Positions 53,870-64,000 of a stretch of 64,000 nucleotides of DNA are shown here, one piece after another (the first letter of the stretch is position 1; each line of letters opens with the position of its first letter). The notes under the pieces were generated by a model that saw nothing but the letters and a program-made list of their open reading frames with translations, was not told where the DNA came from and searched no databases. Both the position numbers and the translations under genes were made by a program. Source of the stretch: UBA6489 sp942490775 (GTDB taxonomy: Bacteria > Patescibacteriota > Gracilibacteria > BD1-5 > UBA6164); assembly GCA_942490775.1 (NCBI GenBank), contig CALNYL010000013.1, forward strand, positions 62,001 through 126,000. Reading direction: 5' to 3'.

Positions 53870-54862
53870 ATGACAGAAAGAGCAAAACAATTAGAAAGGG
53901 CAGAATTACATGCACACCTTGGTTCTTCAGTTTCTGTGGAACTACTTTGGGACTTGTCTCATGAACAGGGAATAAGATTACCAGTAAGGGATTTTGATGC
54001 CTTTAAAGCATGGATAACTATGTGAGAAACAGATAAAAATGTTGATATAAAGGAAATGGATGAAAAATATTTTCACTGGACTGAACTTATTCAGTCATCT
54101 CCAGCAGCAGTTGAAAAAGCTATAAAAAGTACAATATGAACAAATTATAGAAAATCTAATTTAACCCTACAAGAGATTAGATTTAATCCAATGTTTAGAA
54201 ATAAAAAATGAGAAATAGATCTGGATTATATAATCGTATCAGCTATTCATGGTCTTGATTATGCTATGCTACAGTATGATAAAGTAAAAGCTTGAATTAT
54301 ATTATGTATGGATAGAAGACTTAGTTTTAGAAAAAATAAAATAATAGTTGGAAAAGCTATAAAATATAAAAATAGAGGTATAGTTTGAATAGATCTTTCT
54401 TGACCACAAAATGAAAGTTTTGATATGAAGGAACATAAAGAGCTTTTTGACTTAGCAAAAAAGGAGTGACTTTGAGTAACTATACATACTTGAGAAGAAT
54501 GACAATTAGAGGAATTAAGATATGTTGTAGAAGTTATAAAGCCACATAGAATATGACATGGGATTATGGCCGCACAAGATCAAAAAATTATTGATGGTAT
54601 TGTTAAAAACGATATAGTTTTAGAAATATGCCCTACTTCTAATTTAAAGAATTCAAAAACTAAGAATATAGAAGAGTTATCAAGTATAATAAAGACCTTT
54701 CTAAAAAATGAAGTTAAAATAACCTTAAATACTGATTGAGCTGTTATGTATCAGATAAATATTATAAAAGAAGAAGATTTGCTTTTAAATAATAATATTA
54801 TAACTGAAATAGAATTAAATCAAATGTATAAAAATGCTTTTGATTATAGTTTTGTAAAGTAA
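53870..54862 (+). CDS. Adenosine deaminase family protein
   Basis: 330 residues. The metal site HxH appears in AELHAHLGSSVS, the third His/Glu pair in VTIHTGEE (HTGEE), RIGHGIMAA and the Asp in TLNTDGAVMYQ; SNLKNSKT matches the CPTSN region of adenosine/AMP deaminases. The family motif usually reads TDDP; here TDGA, so substrate range may differ. It hydrolyses adenosine (or a related aminopurine nucleoside) to inosine, feeding the GuaB/GuaA route. Monocistronic with its own terminator. Confidence 0.87.
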
Positions 54863-54863
54863 A

Positions 54864-54902
54864 AAAAAAAAATAGAAACAAAATTTTGTTTCTATTTTTT
54901 TT
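54864..54902. terminator. Terminator behind the adenosine deaminase gene
   Basis: AAATAGAAACAAAA is directly followed by its complement TTTTGTTTCTATTT and a T8 run; a palindrome with no spacer that can act in both directions. Confidence 0.8.
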
Positions 54903-54998
54903 ATACCTCTCTCCTGAATTCTATAACTTTATCAGGAAAAAGAGTAGAAGATTATTTCTCTAATTTAATGATATTGGGTTAAATCCTAAACAAGTTCA

Positions 54999-55331
54999 TT
55001 AGTCATCAATATTACTCCAAGTTTTATTTTTACTGTTATAAGAATATCTCCCATAGGGATAAAAATAAGTGTAATCTAATAAAAAGTAATCTTCTTCATT
55101 ATTATAAAAATATCTAAAATTATAATCTATAGAGGAATAATGAATAGGAATCTTTTTATAATATTTAGGAGCTAAATCTTCCAATTTATTAGGGTAATTT
55201 CAATTATCTTCTTTATATAACTCTATATTCTTTACAATATTTTCAGCTTTAGTTCTAGTATTATTTAATGTAGAACCACTAATAAAATAATAAGTAATTA
55301 ATATAATCAATATAATAAAAATTTTTTTCAT
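54999..55331 (-). CDS. Membrane-anchored pilin-like protein, 110 aa
   Basis: One N-terminal transmembrane segment (KKIFIILIILITYYFISGST) is followed by a helical stalk with KAENIVKNIELYKEDNGNYP and a short Tyr-rich head domain (YNFRYFYNNEEDYFLLDYTY). The helix IVKNIELYKEDNGNYPNKL recalls type IV pilin/type II secretion minor pilins (a long N-terminal helix followed by DNGxYP). The absence of a clear prepilin cleavage motif weakens this. It lies 11 bases upstream on the minus strand of ychF's 3' end. Confidence 0.6.
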
Positions 55332-55342
55332 ATTTTTCTATT

Positions 55343-56428
55343 TTAACTGCTAAACTTAAATAAAATTACATCTCCGTCTTTTACTGTATAATCTTTTCAT
55401 TCTAATCTTACTTTTCAATTTACTCTTGCTTTACTCCATCCTCCTGATTCAACTAAGTCATTCCAACTTACAACATCTGCTTTTATAAATCATTTTTCAA
55501 AATCTGTATGAATTACTCAAGCTGCCTGAGGAGCTGTTGCTCATTTTTTTATAGTCCATGCTCTGACTTCTTTTTCTCAGGCTGTGAAGTAGTATTCGAG
55601 TCCTAGTGCATCGTAGGATGTTTTTATTAAATTATCTAAACTTGCCCAACTAAGTCACATTTCTTCTAAAAATTCTTTTCTTTCTTCTATACTCATTTCA
55701 ATCATATCTTCTTCTAATTTTGCAGAAACAGCAACAGCTTTTATTTCATTATCCTCTATTCAGATTATTTTTTTTAGTTCTTCTTCAGGAGTTCACATCA
55801 TTTCTTCTGATACATTACATGCATAGACAAATTTTTTATTTGTAAGTAGGTGTAGGTCATATATTTGTTCTAGTTCTTCTTCGTCTAATCATATACTACT
55901 AACTAGTATTCAAGAGTTTAGTTTTTCTAGAATCTTTTTATATGTTTCCATAGCTTTTGCTACTTCTTTACTTGATTTAGCTTTTTTTCAGTCTTTTATT
56001 ATTCTTTTCTCAACTGTTTCTATATCTGCTAAAATAAGTTCTGAGTTAATTATTTCAATATCAGTTTTTGGATTAACTTCACCGCTTACATGTGTTATAT
56101 TTTTATCTTCAAATAGTCTTACTACCTGAAGTATTGCATCTACTTCTCTTATGTTTGCTAAAAATTTATTTCATAATCATTCTCACTTACTTGCTCATTG
56201 TACTATTCATGCTATGTCTATAAACTCACAGTTTGCTGGGATTATTTTTTGTCAAGATACTGCTGCTCTTATTTTTTCTAGTCTTTCGTCATTTACATTT
56301 ACTATTCAGACATTTGGTTCTATTGTACAAAATGGAAAATTCTGGGCATCGGCTGTATAGTTTTTTGTAAGAGCATTAAATAGAGTTGATTTACCTACAT
56401 TGGGTAATCATACGATTCAGATTTTCAT
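55343..56428 (-). CDS. ychF: Ribosome-associated GTPase YchF
   Basis: 361 residues, the usual length. G1 GLPNVGKSTLFNAL, G3 DIAGIVQGASKGEGLGNKFL, the NVSEE segment replacing the Ras NKxD motif, and the TGS domain ending IHTDFEKGFIKADVVSWND and VILFKFSS. YchF is an ATPase/GTPase binding ribosomes and affecting stress responses. It is between valS and the pilin-like gene on the minus strand. Confidence 0.95.
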
Positions 56429-56459
56429 AAGTTTTTATTTAATAATTATTTAAATATTT

Positions 56460-59156
56460 TTATTCTCAAAATTTAGTGATTTTATCTTCTAGTTTTGCTA
56501 GTTTATCTTTGGCTTGTTTTACTTTTTCCATTTCAGCTATTACTAAATTTTTAGGAGCTTTTTGGACAAAGTGTTCATTTAATAGCTTCTTTTCAATTAT
56601 ATTGATATATTCTTTTACATCTTTGATTTGTTCTTTTATTCTAGTGGTTTCTTTTTCTACATCTATAGCATTTGCTGTATCTACATATACTTCTATTCAG
56701 GCTTTTATTATACTATAGGCTATATTTGAGTCTGTGATTTTTTTACTCACTATTTTTGTTTCTTCTGATTTTAGTATTCAGCTTAGTAGATCTAAAACTT
56801 GCTCTATTACTTCTGCATTTTTATTTTTTGCATAAATACTAAGTTTTATTGTTTTGTTTGGCATTACATTGTTTTCTGCTCTTAGTTTCCTTACTTCTTT
56901 TATCAGGCTTATTATTAATTCTTTATCTTTTTCTATTTTTTTATCCCTTGGTAATTTTATTTCTGACCATCTAGATGATATTAGATTACCTTCAAATCAT
57001 AGTTTTTCGTAAATTTCTTCCGTAATAAATGGTATATATGGATGCCAGAATTTTAGTAAATTATTTATAACATATATTATTACTTCATTTCAAAATTTTG
57101 ATTTGTCTTTTGTTATTTTAAATTCTTCTATGTAGTAGTCACAGAATTCATTTTTTGTAAATGCTTGTAGCTCTTGTCCTGCTTCTGAGAATGTATAGTC
57201 TTCCATGGATTTGGTTACTAGTTCTCATAGGTAGTTAAGTCTTGATAGTATCCATTTTTCATGGAACATTAGGGAGTCATAGTTTTTTATTAATTTTTCT
57301 TCTATGTTTTTTATTTCTTTGTTTGTTATTGTTTTCTTATCGTCTGTAGAAGAATTTTCAAGGGACATATTTACGAATCTGGATGCATTCCAGAGTTTAT
57401 TCATAAATAGTTTATTATTTTCTATATTTTTTTCATCTAGTTTCAAATCATTTCAGGGTGTATTTCAAATAGTCAAAGCTAATCTAAGGGCATCTGTTCA
57501 ATATTTTTCTATCATCTCTAAAGGGTCAATACCATTTCATAAGCTTTTACTCATCTTTTTTCCATTTTTATCTTTTATCAATCCGTGAAGATATATCTTT
57601 TTAAATGGTGTTTGGTCTGTAAATTCATAACCAAATAGTAGCATTCTAATTACCCAGAAAAATATTATATCATGTCATGTTTCAAGCATTTCAGCTGGAT
57701 AGAATTTTTCAAATAAGTCTGGTTGCTTTCCTCACCACATATCATAATCCAGTGTAGAAAAAGGCCAAAGGGCAGAAGAGAACCAAGTATCTAATACATC
57801 AGGATCTCTTGTGTAGTTCGGATCATTACTCATATCTTCTTCTGTTACAAGCATTTCTCCTGTTTCAGTATGATAATAAACAGGAATCTGATGCCCCCAC
57901 CATAATTGTCTTGATATACACCAGTCTCTTAGGTTGAATACCCAGTCTTCAAATATTTTATTAAATCTTTTTGGGATTATTTCAAAATCTTTGGCTCTGT
58001 ATCATTTTATAACTTTTTTTACTAGTGGTTTTACATCTACAAACCATTGTTTTGAGATGATTGTTTCTACTTTGCATCAGCTTCTTTCACAGTATCATAC
58101 TTTTGATGTGTGTTCTTCAACTTTTTGTAGGTTTCATTTTGATTTTAGTAGTTCTACTATGTTTTTTCTTGCTGTCATATAGTCTTGTCCCTCAAAAATA
58201 CCAGCTACTTTTGTCATTCTTGAGTCTTTTCATAGTACAATTATGTCCATAGGTAGGTTATGTCTTTTGGCTACTTCAAAGTCATTTGAATCATGTGCTG
58301 GTGTTATTTTTACTGCTCATGTTCAAAATTCCATATCCACCATTTCATCGGCTATGATTGGGATTTCTTTATTTACAATTGGTAAGATTAATTTTTTTCC
58401 TGCTTTTAGTAGTTTTTTATATCTTTTATCTTTTGGGTGAACTGCTACTGCTACATCTCATAGTATGGTTTCTGGTCTTGTTGTGGCTACTACTATTTCA
58501 TTATCACTTCCTGATACAAAATAAGTTACATAATATAAATATCATGGTTCTTCTTTGTAAACTACTTCTTGGTCTGATAGTACTGTTTGAAGGGCAGGAG
58601 AGTAATTTACCATGTATTCTCATTTGTAGATTAGTCATTTATTGTATAAGTCTACAAAGGCTGCATTTACTTTTTTGTTTGATTCTTCGTCAAATGTAAA
58701 TCTTTCTTTACTCCAATCACAACTGGCTCACATTTTTCTTATTTGTTGAGTTATTACATCACCATACTCTTTTTTCCATTTCCATGTTTCTTCTAGAAAT
58801 TTTTCTCTTCATAGGTCAAATTTTGTTTTTCACTCTTGAGCTAACTTTTTCTCAACTACTGTTTGTGTTGAGATTCATGCATGGTCTACTCATGGTAGCC
58901 ATAGGGTAGAGTCTCATTTCATTCTATGATATCTTGTCATTATGTCTTGCAGTGCTATGAATATAGAGTGTCATAGATGTAATTTTCAGGTTACATTTGG
59001 TGGTGGCATTGGTATATAAAATTTTTCTCATGTTTCTGATTCTTCTGGTTTAAATTTTCATGATTTTTCCCAATTTTTATAAATTCTTTCTTCAAAACTT
59101 TTTGGGTCATATTTTTTAGGGAATTCATTATTTTGTTTTTTTTGTTTATTTGTCAT
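56460..59156 (-). CDS. valS: Valyl-tRNA synthetase
   Basis: 898 residues from ATG (59156) to TAA. HIGH-like HLGHS in MPPPNVTGKLHLGHSIFIAL, the editing domain in the second quarter, KMSKS as GKKMSKSLGNG and the anticodon-binding domain (~620-790), ending in a coiled-coil tail (LEKVKQAKDKLAKLEDKITK) as usual in ValRS. It charges tRNA-Val. Located on the minus strand immediately before ychF. Confidence 0.96.
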
Positions 59157-59183
59157 AGTTATTTTTTTTAAGTTTTAAATTTT

Positions 59184-59326
59184 ACCTCTCTCTAAATTCT
59201 TTCCCCTTCTCAGGGGAAAGAGGCTACAGAAAGGGGTTATATTTTTGTAATTTTATGTAGAGATAAAAAATTTTTTGTCTCTACGGATTTACCCTTGCCT
59301 CTACTGGAATTTTTTGTCTCTACGGA
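59184..59326. repeat. Reversed family A element and a second hairpin family
   Basis: 59184-59227 is the reversed family A element (CTCTCTCTAAATTCTTTCCC then TTCTCAGGGGAAAGAGGCTA). At 59248-59283 GTAGAGA-TAAAAAA-TTTTTT-GTCTCTAC forms a perfect hairpin;TTTTTTGTCTCTACGG is repeated at 59311-59326. The GTAGAGACAAA arm also occurs inside guaA (50669-50680). Confidence 0.65.
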
Positions 59327-59404
59327 AAAAGTTCTAGTTTCATTTTCTGACTCGCACATAGTGTGTGTATTTTATTAAAGGCATTTTTTTTACATAAAAA
59401 AATA

Positions 59405-59433
59405 AAGTCTTGTTTCATTATATAAACAAGACT
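59405..59433 (-). terminator. Terminator for the 52-residue gene
   Basis: AAGTCTTGTTT pairs with AAACAAGACT over a short loop; on the minus strand it lies behind the TAA at 59466. Confidence 0.65.
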
Positions 59434-59465
59434 GTATTTTCAAAATTTGTTTTCTGCAAAATTTT

Positions 59466-59624
59466 TTATCTACCTAAAGCTAGTTGTATAAATAGTGAAT
59501 GTTCTGCTATTTCTGGAGCATATTTATAAAATTCCAGACTTGAATATGCAGATACTCTTACTATACTAAAAGTTAACAGAAAGGCAGTTACTGCAAAGAT
59601 ATACATATTTGTTCTTTTTTTCAT
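59466..59624 (-). CDS. Small secreted peptide, 52 aa
   Basis: ATG (59624) to TAA. MKKRTNMYIFAVTAFLLTFS is a signal peptide with a likely cleavage after VSA; the mature part (YSSLEFYKYAPEIAEHSLFI) has no cysteines. It has its own terminator. Function unknown; could be a secreted peptide. Confidence 0.5.
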   Translation of the reverse strand: MKKRTNMYIFAVTAFLLTFSIVRVSAYSSLEFYKYAPEIAEHSLFIQLALGR

Positions 59625-59717
59625 AATCTATTTATTAGAAAATAATATTTAACACTATTTATTATATCATACATATTAAAGCCTTGTCAAGTATTTTTTA
59701 TTTTTTACTTTTTACCT

Positions 59718-59746
59718 TTTACTTTTAATAGTTTTTATGTTACAAT
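59718..59746 (+). promoter_or_regulatory. Candidate promoter for the large surface protein
   Basis: TTTACT and TACAAT with a 17-base spacer, 38 bases before the ATG at 59784. Confidence 0.5.
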
Positions 59747-59783
59747 CATTTTTATAATTTTATTTTTATAATTTTTATTTCGC

Positions 59784-62700
59784 ATGAAAAAAATAGTTTC
59801 TATATTTATTTTAATTTTCTCATTTATATTTCCCGCTTTTACCAATGCAGCAATAATTTTTTGACAAGAGAATGTTGTTCAAAATGAATCTACTGATACT
59901 GATTTTCCTGAATGAGAAAAATTTACTAGACTAAAAGATATTATTGATAAATATTTGGTTAAAAACCAAAATTATTATAGCAGTAAATATCAAGGGAATT
60001 TGATGTATAATGAGATAATAGAAAAGGAAATAAAAGCTATTATTATAGAGACTTATTCTGGAAATGAACAATTCTATAAAAATCTTTTTTGAGATAAATA
60101 CTTAAGTAGAAACTGAACTGCCACCATAAAAGATGTTCTAAAATCTATTCCTAAAACTCATATTTCTTATGAAATAAAAGATTTACTTTTTAGAAATGGT
60201 ACAGCATGAGATAGACTTATGAATGCCAGCTTCTGAGTTGATTATAATAACAATGTTTCTGACTCTCTATTATCTTCTTTAAAAAGAATCATAGATAATT
60301 ATAAGAGGAGAAATAGTTATTATCCGACAATTGAAGAATTATGAAAAGAAAGTGTTTATAATAATTGAAAATCGGTTCTTGTCTCAGAAATAATTGATGA
60401 TTTCATATATGAGATAGGATATAAGTCAAAAGATCCTTCAGTAGTTGATAAAAAAATATTAGATATTTTATCAAAAATAGATGGTGAAAGTGAAGATTCT
60501 CAGGAAAAAATACTTGAATGAGAGTTTATTAGAATGAACAAAGAACTTGTAGAAAAAATAAAAAAAGATTTAGTGACTTTAAAAGAAGACTCAGAAAAAG
60601 GTAATTCTCTAGAAAAAACTAACTCTTTTTTGTCTGAATATGAGGAATTATATAAATTATACAATAAACCGTCATTAAATGCTCGTCCTGATTATGAAAG
60701 AAGGGAATTTATAATATCTATAAAACAATTGATTAGTTTTTTGGGAACAAGAGAAAGTACATACACACTAAAAAGAAAAAAGAGTACATACACCTACGAA
60801 GAAGCCTTAGAAAAAAATGAAGAAGCTTTAGAAAAATTAGACTGAAGTAAACAGGTAAATTATAAAGACTATAAAAAACTAATTTGAAACCAAGAAGTAA
60901 AAAATATACCTGAAATCTATAAGAAAATACCCAATGATTCAATATTCTTACATGTAAAAAATCCAAAATTTATTTTTGATTTAGTAAATAAAAATAATAG
61001 CCTACTTGAATCCACTACATGACTAGGAGTTATGAAAAGACTAAAAACCTTAACTCAAGATCGGTTTGATATAGAAGATTTTAGTGTTATAGAAAAAAAC
61101 TTGAAACATGAATTTTTAGTAGTTATTTCAGATTTAGACATAACTAACCCTGACATAGTTATTATTATAAATAAAGAAGATAAAGCCATACTAGTACCCA
61201 CTGATAAACCAAAAGTTGCAGTAACTAAAGGAGATTATATTTATATAGCTAATTCTAAAAAATCTTTAGAAAAGTTTGATAATCTTACAGAAGAAAACTC
61301 AATTTATAACTCTTTAGATTTTAAATATTTATGGTTACAAAGATGAAATAAATTTAAAGATGTATTTTTCTTTGCTGGTGATAAATTTTTTGAAAAAATG
61401 ATAAGTTTTGATAATTTTATCAATATGAGAAGAAAAGTATATAACTATATTGATTTAAAAGATTTACAAGATTATATTTTTGCTTACAAAAAATTAAACT
61501 GAAAAGATGTGGAACTTTCTGATTTAGATAACTTCTTTTCTGTTACTCAGATTGATAAACAAGAAGTTATTGATAACTATGAAATATTATCTAATTCTAT
61601 ACTTAAAAATAAAAAGATATGAACAATTGATGATGTGAAATGACTTTTAGAAACAGATTATGATTTATCTAAAATTAGTTCTGAGGAACTTATGGCTTAC
61701 CAACAAAGTATATTAAAATATAAAGAAGTATGGAGAGCTAATTTAGACCCGATGTGAGTGTTTATAAACTCTTTGGATGATTGATTTTCTATAGATTTTT
61801 TTATGACACCTATGCCAGAATTAGATGATAATGATTTTGATTTATTAAAGGTATTATTTGGGAAGTGAATTAAAGAATTTGATCTTTTAAAAAATGAGAA
61901 ATTAAGAATTGGTACTATTTGATGAATGGTTGGTCTTGATTTCAAGAAAATAAAAGAGATGTTTGATAATACTGATGAAAATTCTGATAACAGAGATTTG
62001 AATTATATAAAAAGAGATATAGATGATTTTAATAATGAATTATTAGACGATTGAAATATTTTTGATTATTTGTGATGAGAACTTATGTTTTCTTTCTGAT
62101 GAATAGATCCTAGTATTTTAAATAGATGGGATGCTGATAAATTAGATGCTTTTATTGCTGTGGAGTTTACTAGTAAGATAAAGGCAAAAGAGTTTATTAG
62201 TATTTTGAGAAAAAAGATAGCTGATGAGATGGGAGGTGGTTATGGGAGAGTTGAAGATTCATTAAGTTCTGCTTTAATGAAACCTATATCGGAAGAATAT
62301 AATTGAAATACTATTTATATTATACCCTTTAAAGATTTTTTCTTCCCTATTACTTTCTACTATACTATTTTTGATAATTTTGTGTATGTGACTATAAGTA
62401 AATGATCTGTGAAGTCTATAATAGATTATTCTGTTGTGGGGTGAGATGATAAGCAAAAATTTGTAGATAAATGATTAGATGGTGAAAAGATGTTTTATTG
62501 ATTTATGGATGCTGATAAATTAAATCCTATTATAAAAGATTTTGCTTCTGGAACTTGAAGTACTCAGGAGGATTTGTATGTAGAGGCTATTACAAATAGG
62601 GATATTAATATTTTAAATCCTTTGACTCTTGAGCTTTCTAAATATTATAGAGATGCTGAGTATGATAAGGTTTCATGAAGGAAATTGGTAAAGTATGAAA

Positions 62701-63206
62701 ATGATATGTGATTTTTGAATATATTTTCAAGTGATTGAGAGCTTTATATAAAAATAGATAAATCTCACCTTAAAGGTTTAGATCCAGATGTAAGAGATGA
62801 GATTGATAATTTACTTTCTGAAATATGAGAAGAGTATTTTTGAGAAAAGTGAGGTAAGTTAGTTGGTATACTTAACAAAGATGATTTATTTGAAAAACTT
62901 TTAAAGGTTGATTTATTTAATAAAGTTATAAATTCCGATTTTTTAGAGAAGTTAATATTAAATACTTCTTTTGATTTGAATTTTTGAGATAATATGATTG
63001 AGTTTAGTTTTGCTTCTTTTGGAAAGAATTTTGAAGAAGCTGGGAAAAAAGATGAAGATGGTATTTGAAAAAAGATTGTTGATATTTTTTCTAGTGATGG
63101 AGAGGATGGTGGAAATAACTTTTTAATTTTTGGTGGATTGATTCTTTTTGTAATAATTGTGTTAGGAGGAGTTTTTGTGGCTAGGAGGAAGAAGAAAGAG
63201 GATTAG
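59784..63206 (+). CDS. Large exported protein with C-terminal membrane anchor, 1140 aa
   Basis: A signal peptide (MKKIVSIFILIFSFIFPAFT, cleavage near NAA) is followed by ~1080 residues of mixed alpha/beta structure rich in Asp, Asn, Lys and Ile, with no repeats or cysteines that I can name, and with PxG and WRANLDP segments. The C-terminus has one transmembrane helix (NFLIFGGLILFVIIVLGGVF, ~residues 1113-1132) and a basic stop-transfer RRKKK. It should be a type I surface protein facing out. DUF3352-like segments (GDKFFEKMISFDNFINMRRK) are possible, which I cannot confirm. It is the last gene before the CRISPR array. Confidence 0.75.
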
Positions 63207-63218
63207 GAGGAATTTTAT

Positions 63219-63292
63219 AATCCATCCTTGAATTATTCCTTGTAAGTTTTTATAATCCATCCCTGAATCTCTTCCTTTAAGGGGGCTATGAA
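63219..63292. repeat. Tandem family B half-elements
   Basis: ATAATCCATCCTTGAATTAT and ATAATCCATCCCTGAATCTC are two copies of the same arm, also found at 33430 (reversed) in uvrC and at 31500. They lie between the surface protein gene and its terminator. Confidence 0.65.
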
Positions 63293-63309
63293 GTTTTAAA
63301 GCGATTCTT

Positions 63310-63350
63310 AAGAAAAAACTACATATTTTTATAATATGTAGTTTTTTCTT
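63310..63350 (+). terminator. Terminator before the CRISPR leader
   Basis: AAGAAAAAACTACATATT pairs with AATATGTAGTTTTTTCTT around a 5-base loop, with T runs. It insulates the array from the surface protein gene. Confidence 0.85.
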
Positions 63351-63364
63351 ATTTGTATTTTTGT

Positions 63365-63392
63365 TTTACAAATTTTAGATTTTGTATACAAT
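63365..63392 (+). promoter_or_regulatory. Candidate promoter of the CRISPR array
   Basis: TTTACA and TACAAT with a 16-base spacer, on the strand that would transcribe the Cas12a-type repeats in the correct sense, 230 bases before the first repeat. Confidence 0.5.
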
Positions 63393-63420
63393 GTTTTTAG
63401 TTCATTAAAATAAACAGAAC

Positions 63421-63604
63421 TTTTAATAAAAATTTTTATTAAAAGTGGAAGTTATATTGTGTGTTTTAAAACTAAATAGTTTTTTGAGGGTTTTAAATGA
63501 TTTTTGATGAAAAATTGTAAACCTAGGTCTTAATAAAATTAAGATGTGTTAGATAAGCTAAAAGTCATAAATTTGAAAGATAATTTATTTGTATCTTTTA
63601 GCTT
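63421..63604. other. Structured CRISPR leader
   Basis: A perfect 24-base palindrome (TTTTAATAAAAA with its complement) at 63421-63444, then an 18-base partial complement of the repeat (TTTTTGAGGGTTTTAAAT, 63482-63499), then nested hairpins AAGCTAAAAG/CTTTTAGCTT (63555-63604) just before the first repeat. No ORF here. Confidence 0.5.
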
Positions 63605-63623
63605 TATTCTAGCCAAAAGTGCT

Positions 63624-64000
63624 ATTTAAAACCCCCAAGAAATTTCTACTTTTGTAGATTTTTTCTCTTCAACGAGGAAAATAAATATTTAAAACCCCCA
63701 AGAAATTTCTACTTTTGTAGATTAGAGCTCATAGCTCTTATAGCAGAAATTTAAAACCCCCAAGAAATTTCTACTTTTGTAGATAATTTAAAAAATACTC
63801 TAAATTTCAAATTTAAAACCCCCAAGAAATTTCTACTTTTGTAGATTTGTCTATGGCAGTAAAAATAATAAAATTTAAAACCCCCAAGAAATTTCTACTT
63901 TTGTAGATGGGTGGATTATTTTTGTGCCTATATTATTTAAAACCCCCAAGAAATTTCTACTTTTGTAGATAATGGAATAGCTTAGAAGACCTTAGAATTT
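63624..64000 (+). CRISPR. Type V-A (Cas12a-type) CRISPR array, running off the window
   Basis: Six identical 36-base repeats start at 63624, 63687, 63749, 63811, 63873 and 63935, and a seventh begins at 63997. The repeat ends AATTTCTACTTTTGTAGAT, the hallmark of Cas12a crRNAs (stem TCTAC-TTTT-GTAGA). Spacers are 27, 26, 26, 26, 26 and 26 bases, typical for Cas12a. Orientation is plus, with spacers downstream of the hairpin. No cas12a, cas1, cas2 or cas4 gene is in the window; they may lie beyond 64000. No repeat is degenerate. None of the six spacers has an obvious match in this window by eye. Confidence 0.97.

Noticed and set aside
59248..59283. The GTAGAGA hairpin as a riboswitch
   Set aside because: It is a simple perfect stem of a repeated element without conserved aptamer bases.
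63482..63499. A tracrRNA-like anti-repeat as proof of a type II system
   Set aside because: The repeat ends in the Cas12a crRNA hairpin and the array direction fits type V-A; the anti-repeat is short and imperfect.

Overview
The window is AT-rich and can only be read if TGA is translated as glycine (genetic code 25, known from Absconditabacteria/SR1 and Gracilibacteria). Under the standard code nearly every conserved gene is chopped up; with TGA=Gly, full-length LepA, RecF, UvrC, MetRS, ValRS, GuaA, GuaB, YchF and Ndk appear, and invariant glycines fall on TGA (all three glycines of the RecF Walker A GPNGEGKT are TGA). All genes end in TAA or TAG. The organism is therefore most likely a member of one of these two candidate phyla, probably a host-dependent cell with a small genome; which of the two cannot be decided here.

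Layout. 1-6.7 kb: a truncated ORF, two hypothetical genes, lepA, a lipoprotein, a membrane protein, a radical SAM/SPASM enzyme and a tail-anchored coiled-coil protein; the lepA 3' end is duplicated behind the lipoprotein gene. 6.9-11.2 kb: a YdjM-like membrane protein, two paralogous membrane proteins sharing a near-identical outer domain, tRNA-Cys, a lipoprotein and a membrane protein. 11.2-20.8 kb: gatC, recF, a large M23 peptidase with peptidoglycan-binding and SLH-like parts, lgt, secreted and MFS proteins, a coiled-coil protein. 20.8-31.5 kb: an M20 peptidase, a frameshifted PLD-like gene, an APH-like kinase, two paralogous ABC exporters with an HD hydrolase between them and the remnant of a third, and an rRNA m5C methyltransferase. 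31.5-36.3 kb: tatD, uvrC, adk and the RNase P RNA. 36.4-42.7 kb: three tandem cyanophycin-synthetase-type ATP-grasp ligases that converge on a MATCAP/DUF1704-type metallopeptidase, followed by an M29 aminopeptidase. 42.7-59.2 kb: a potassium channel with a zinc ribbon, a broken toxin-antitoxin pair, metG, ndk, guaB, guaA, a repeat-blade protein, adenosine deaminase, ychF and valS. 59.4-64 kb: a 1140-residue surface protein and a type V-A (Cas12a-type) CRISPR array that runs off the end.

Three things stand out. First, families of short GC-richer palindromes are scattered between genes and also sit in frame inside uvrC (twice), guaA and the M29 peptidase gene, resembling the protein-inserted palindromic elements of Rickettsia; in one uvrC copy the element's TGA is decoded as Gly. 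Second, the ATP-grasp x3 plus DUF1704 locus has the same enzyme pairing as the eukaryotic tubulin tyrosination/detyrosination cycle and could be a reversible protein-tail tagging system. Third, a Cas12a-type array without neighbouring cas genes, with a partial anti-repeat in its leader. Purine salvage and interconversion genes (ada, guaB, guaA, ndk, adk) and envelope/surface proteins dominate the rest, which fits an attached, host-dependent lifestyle.
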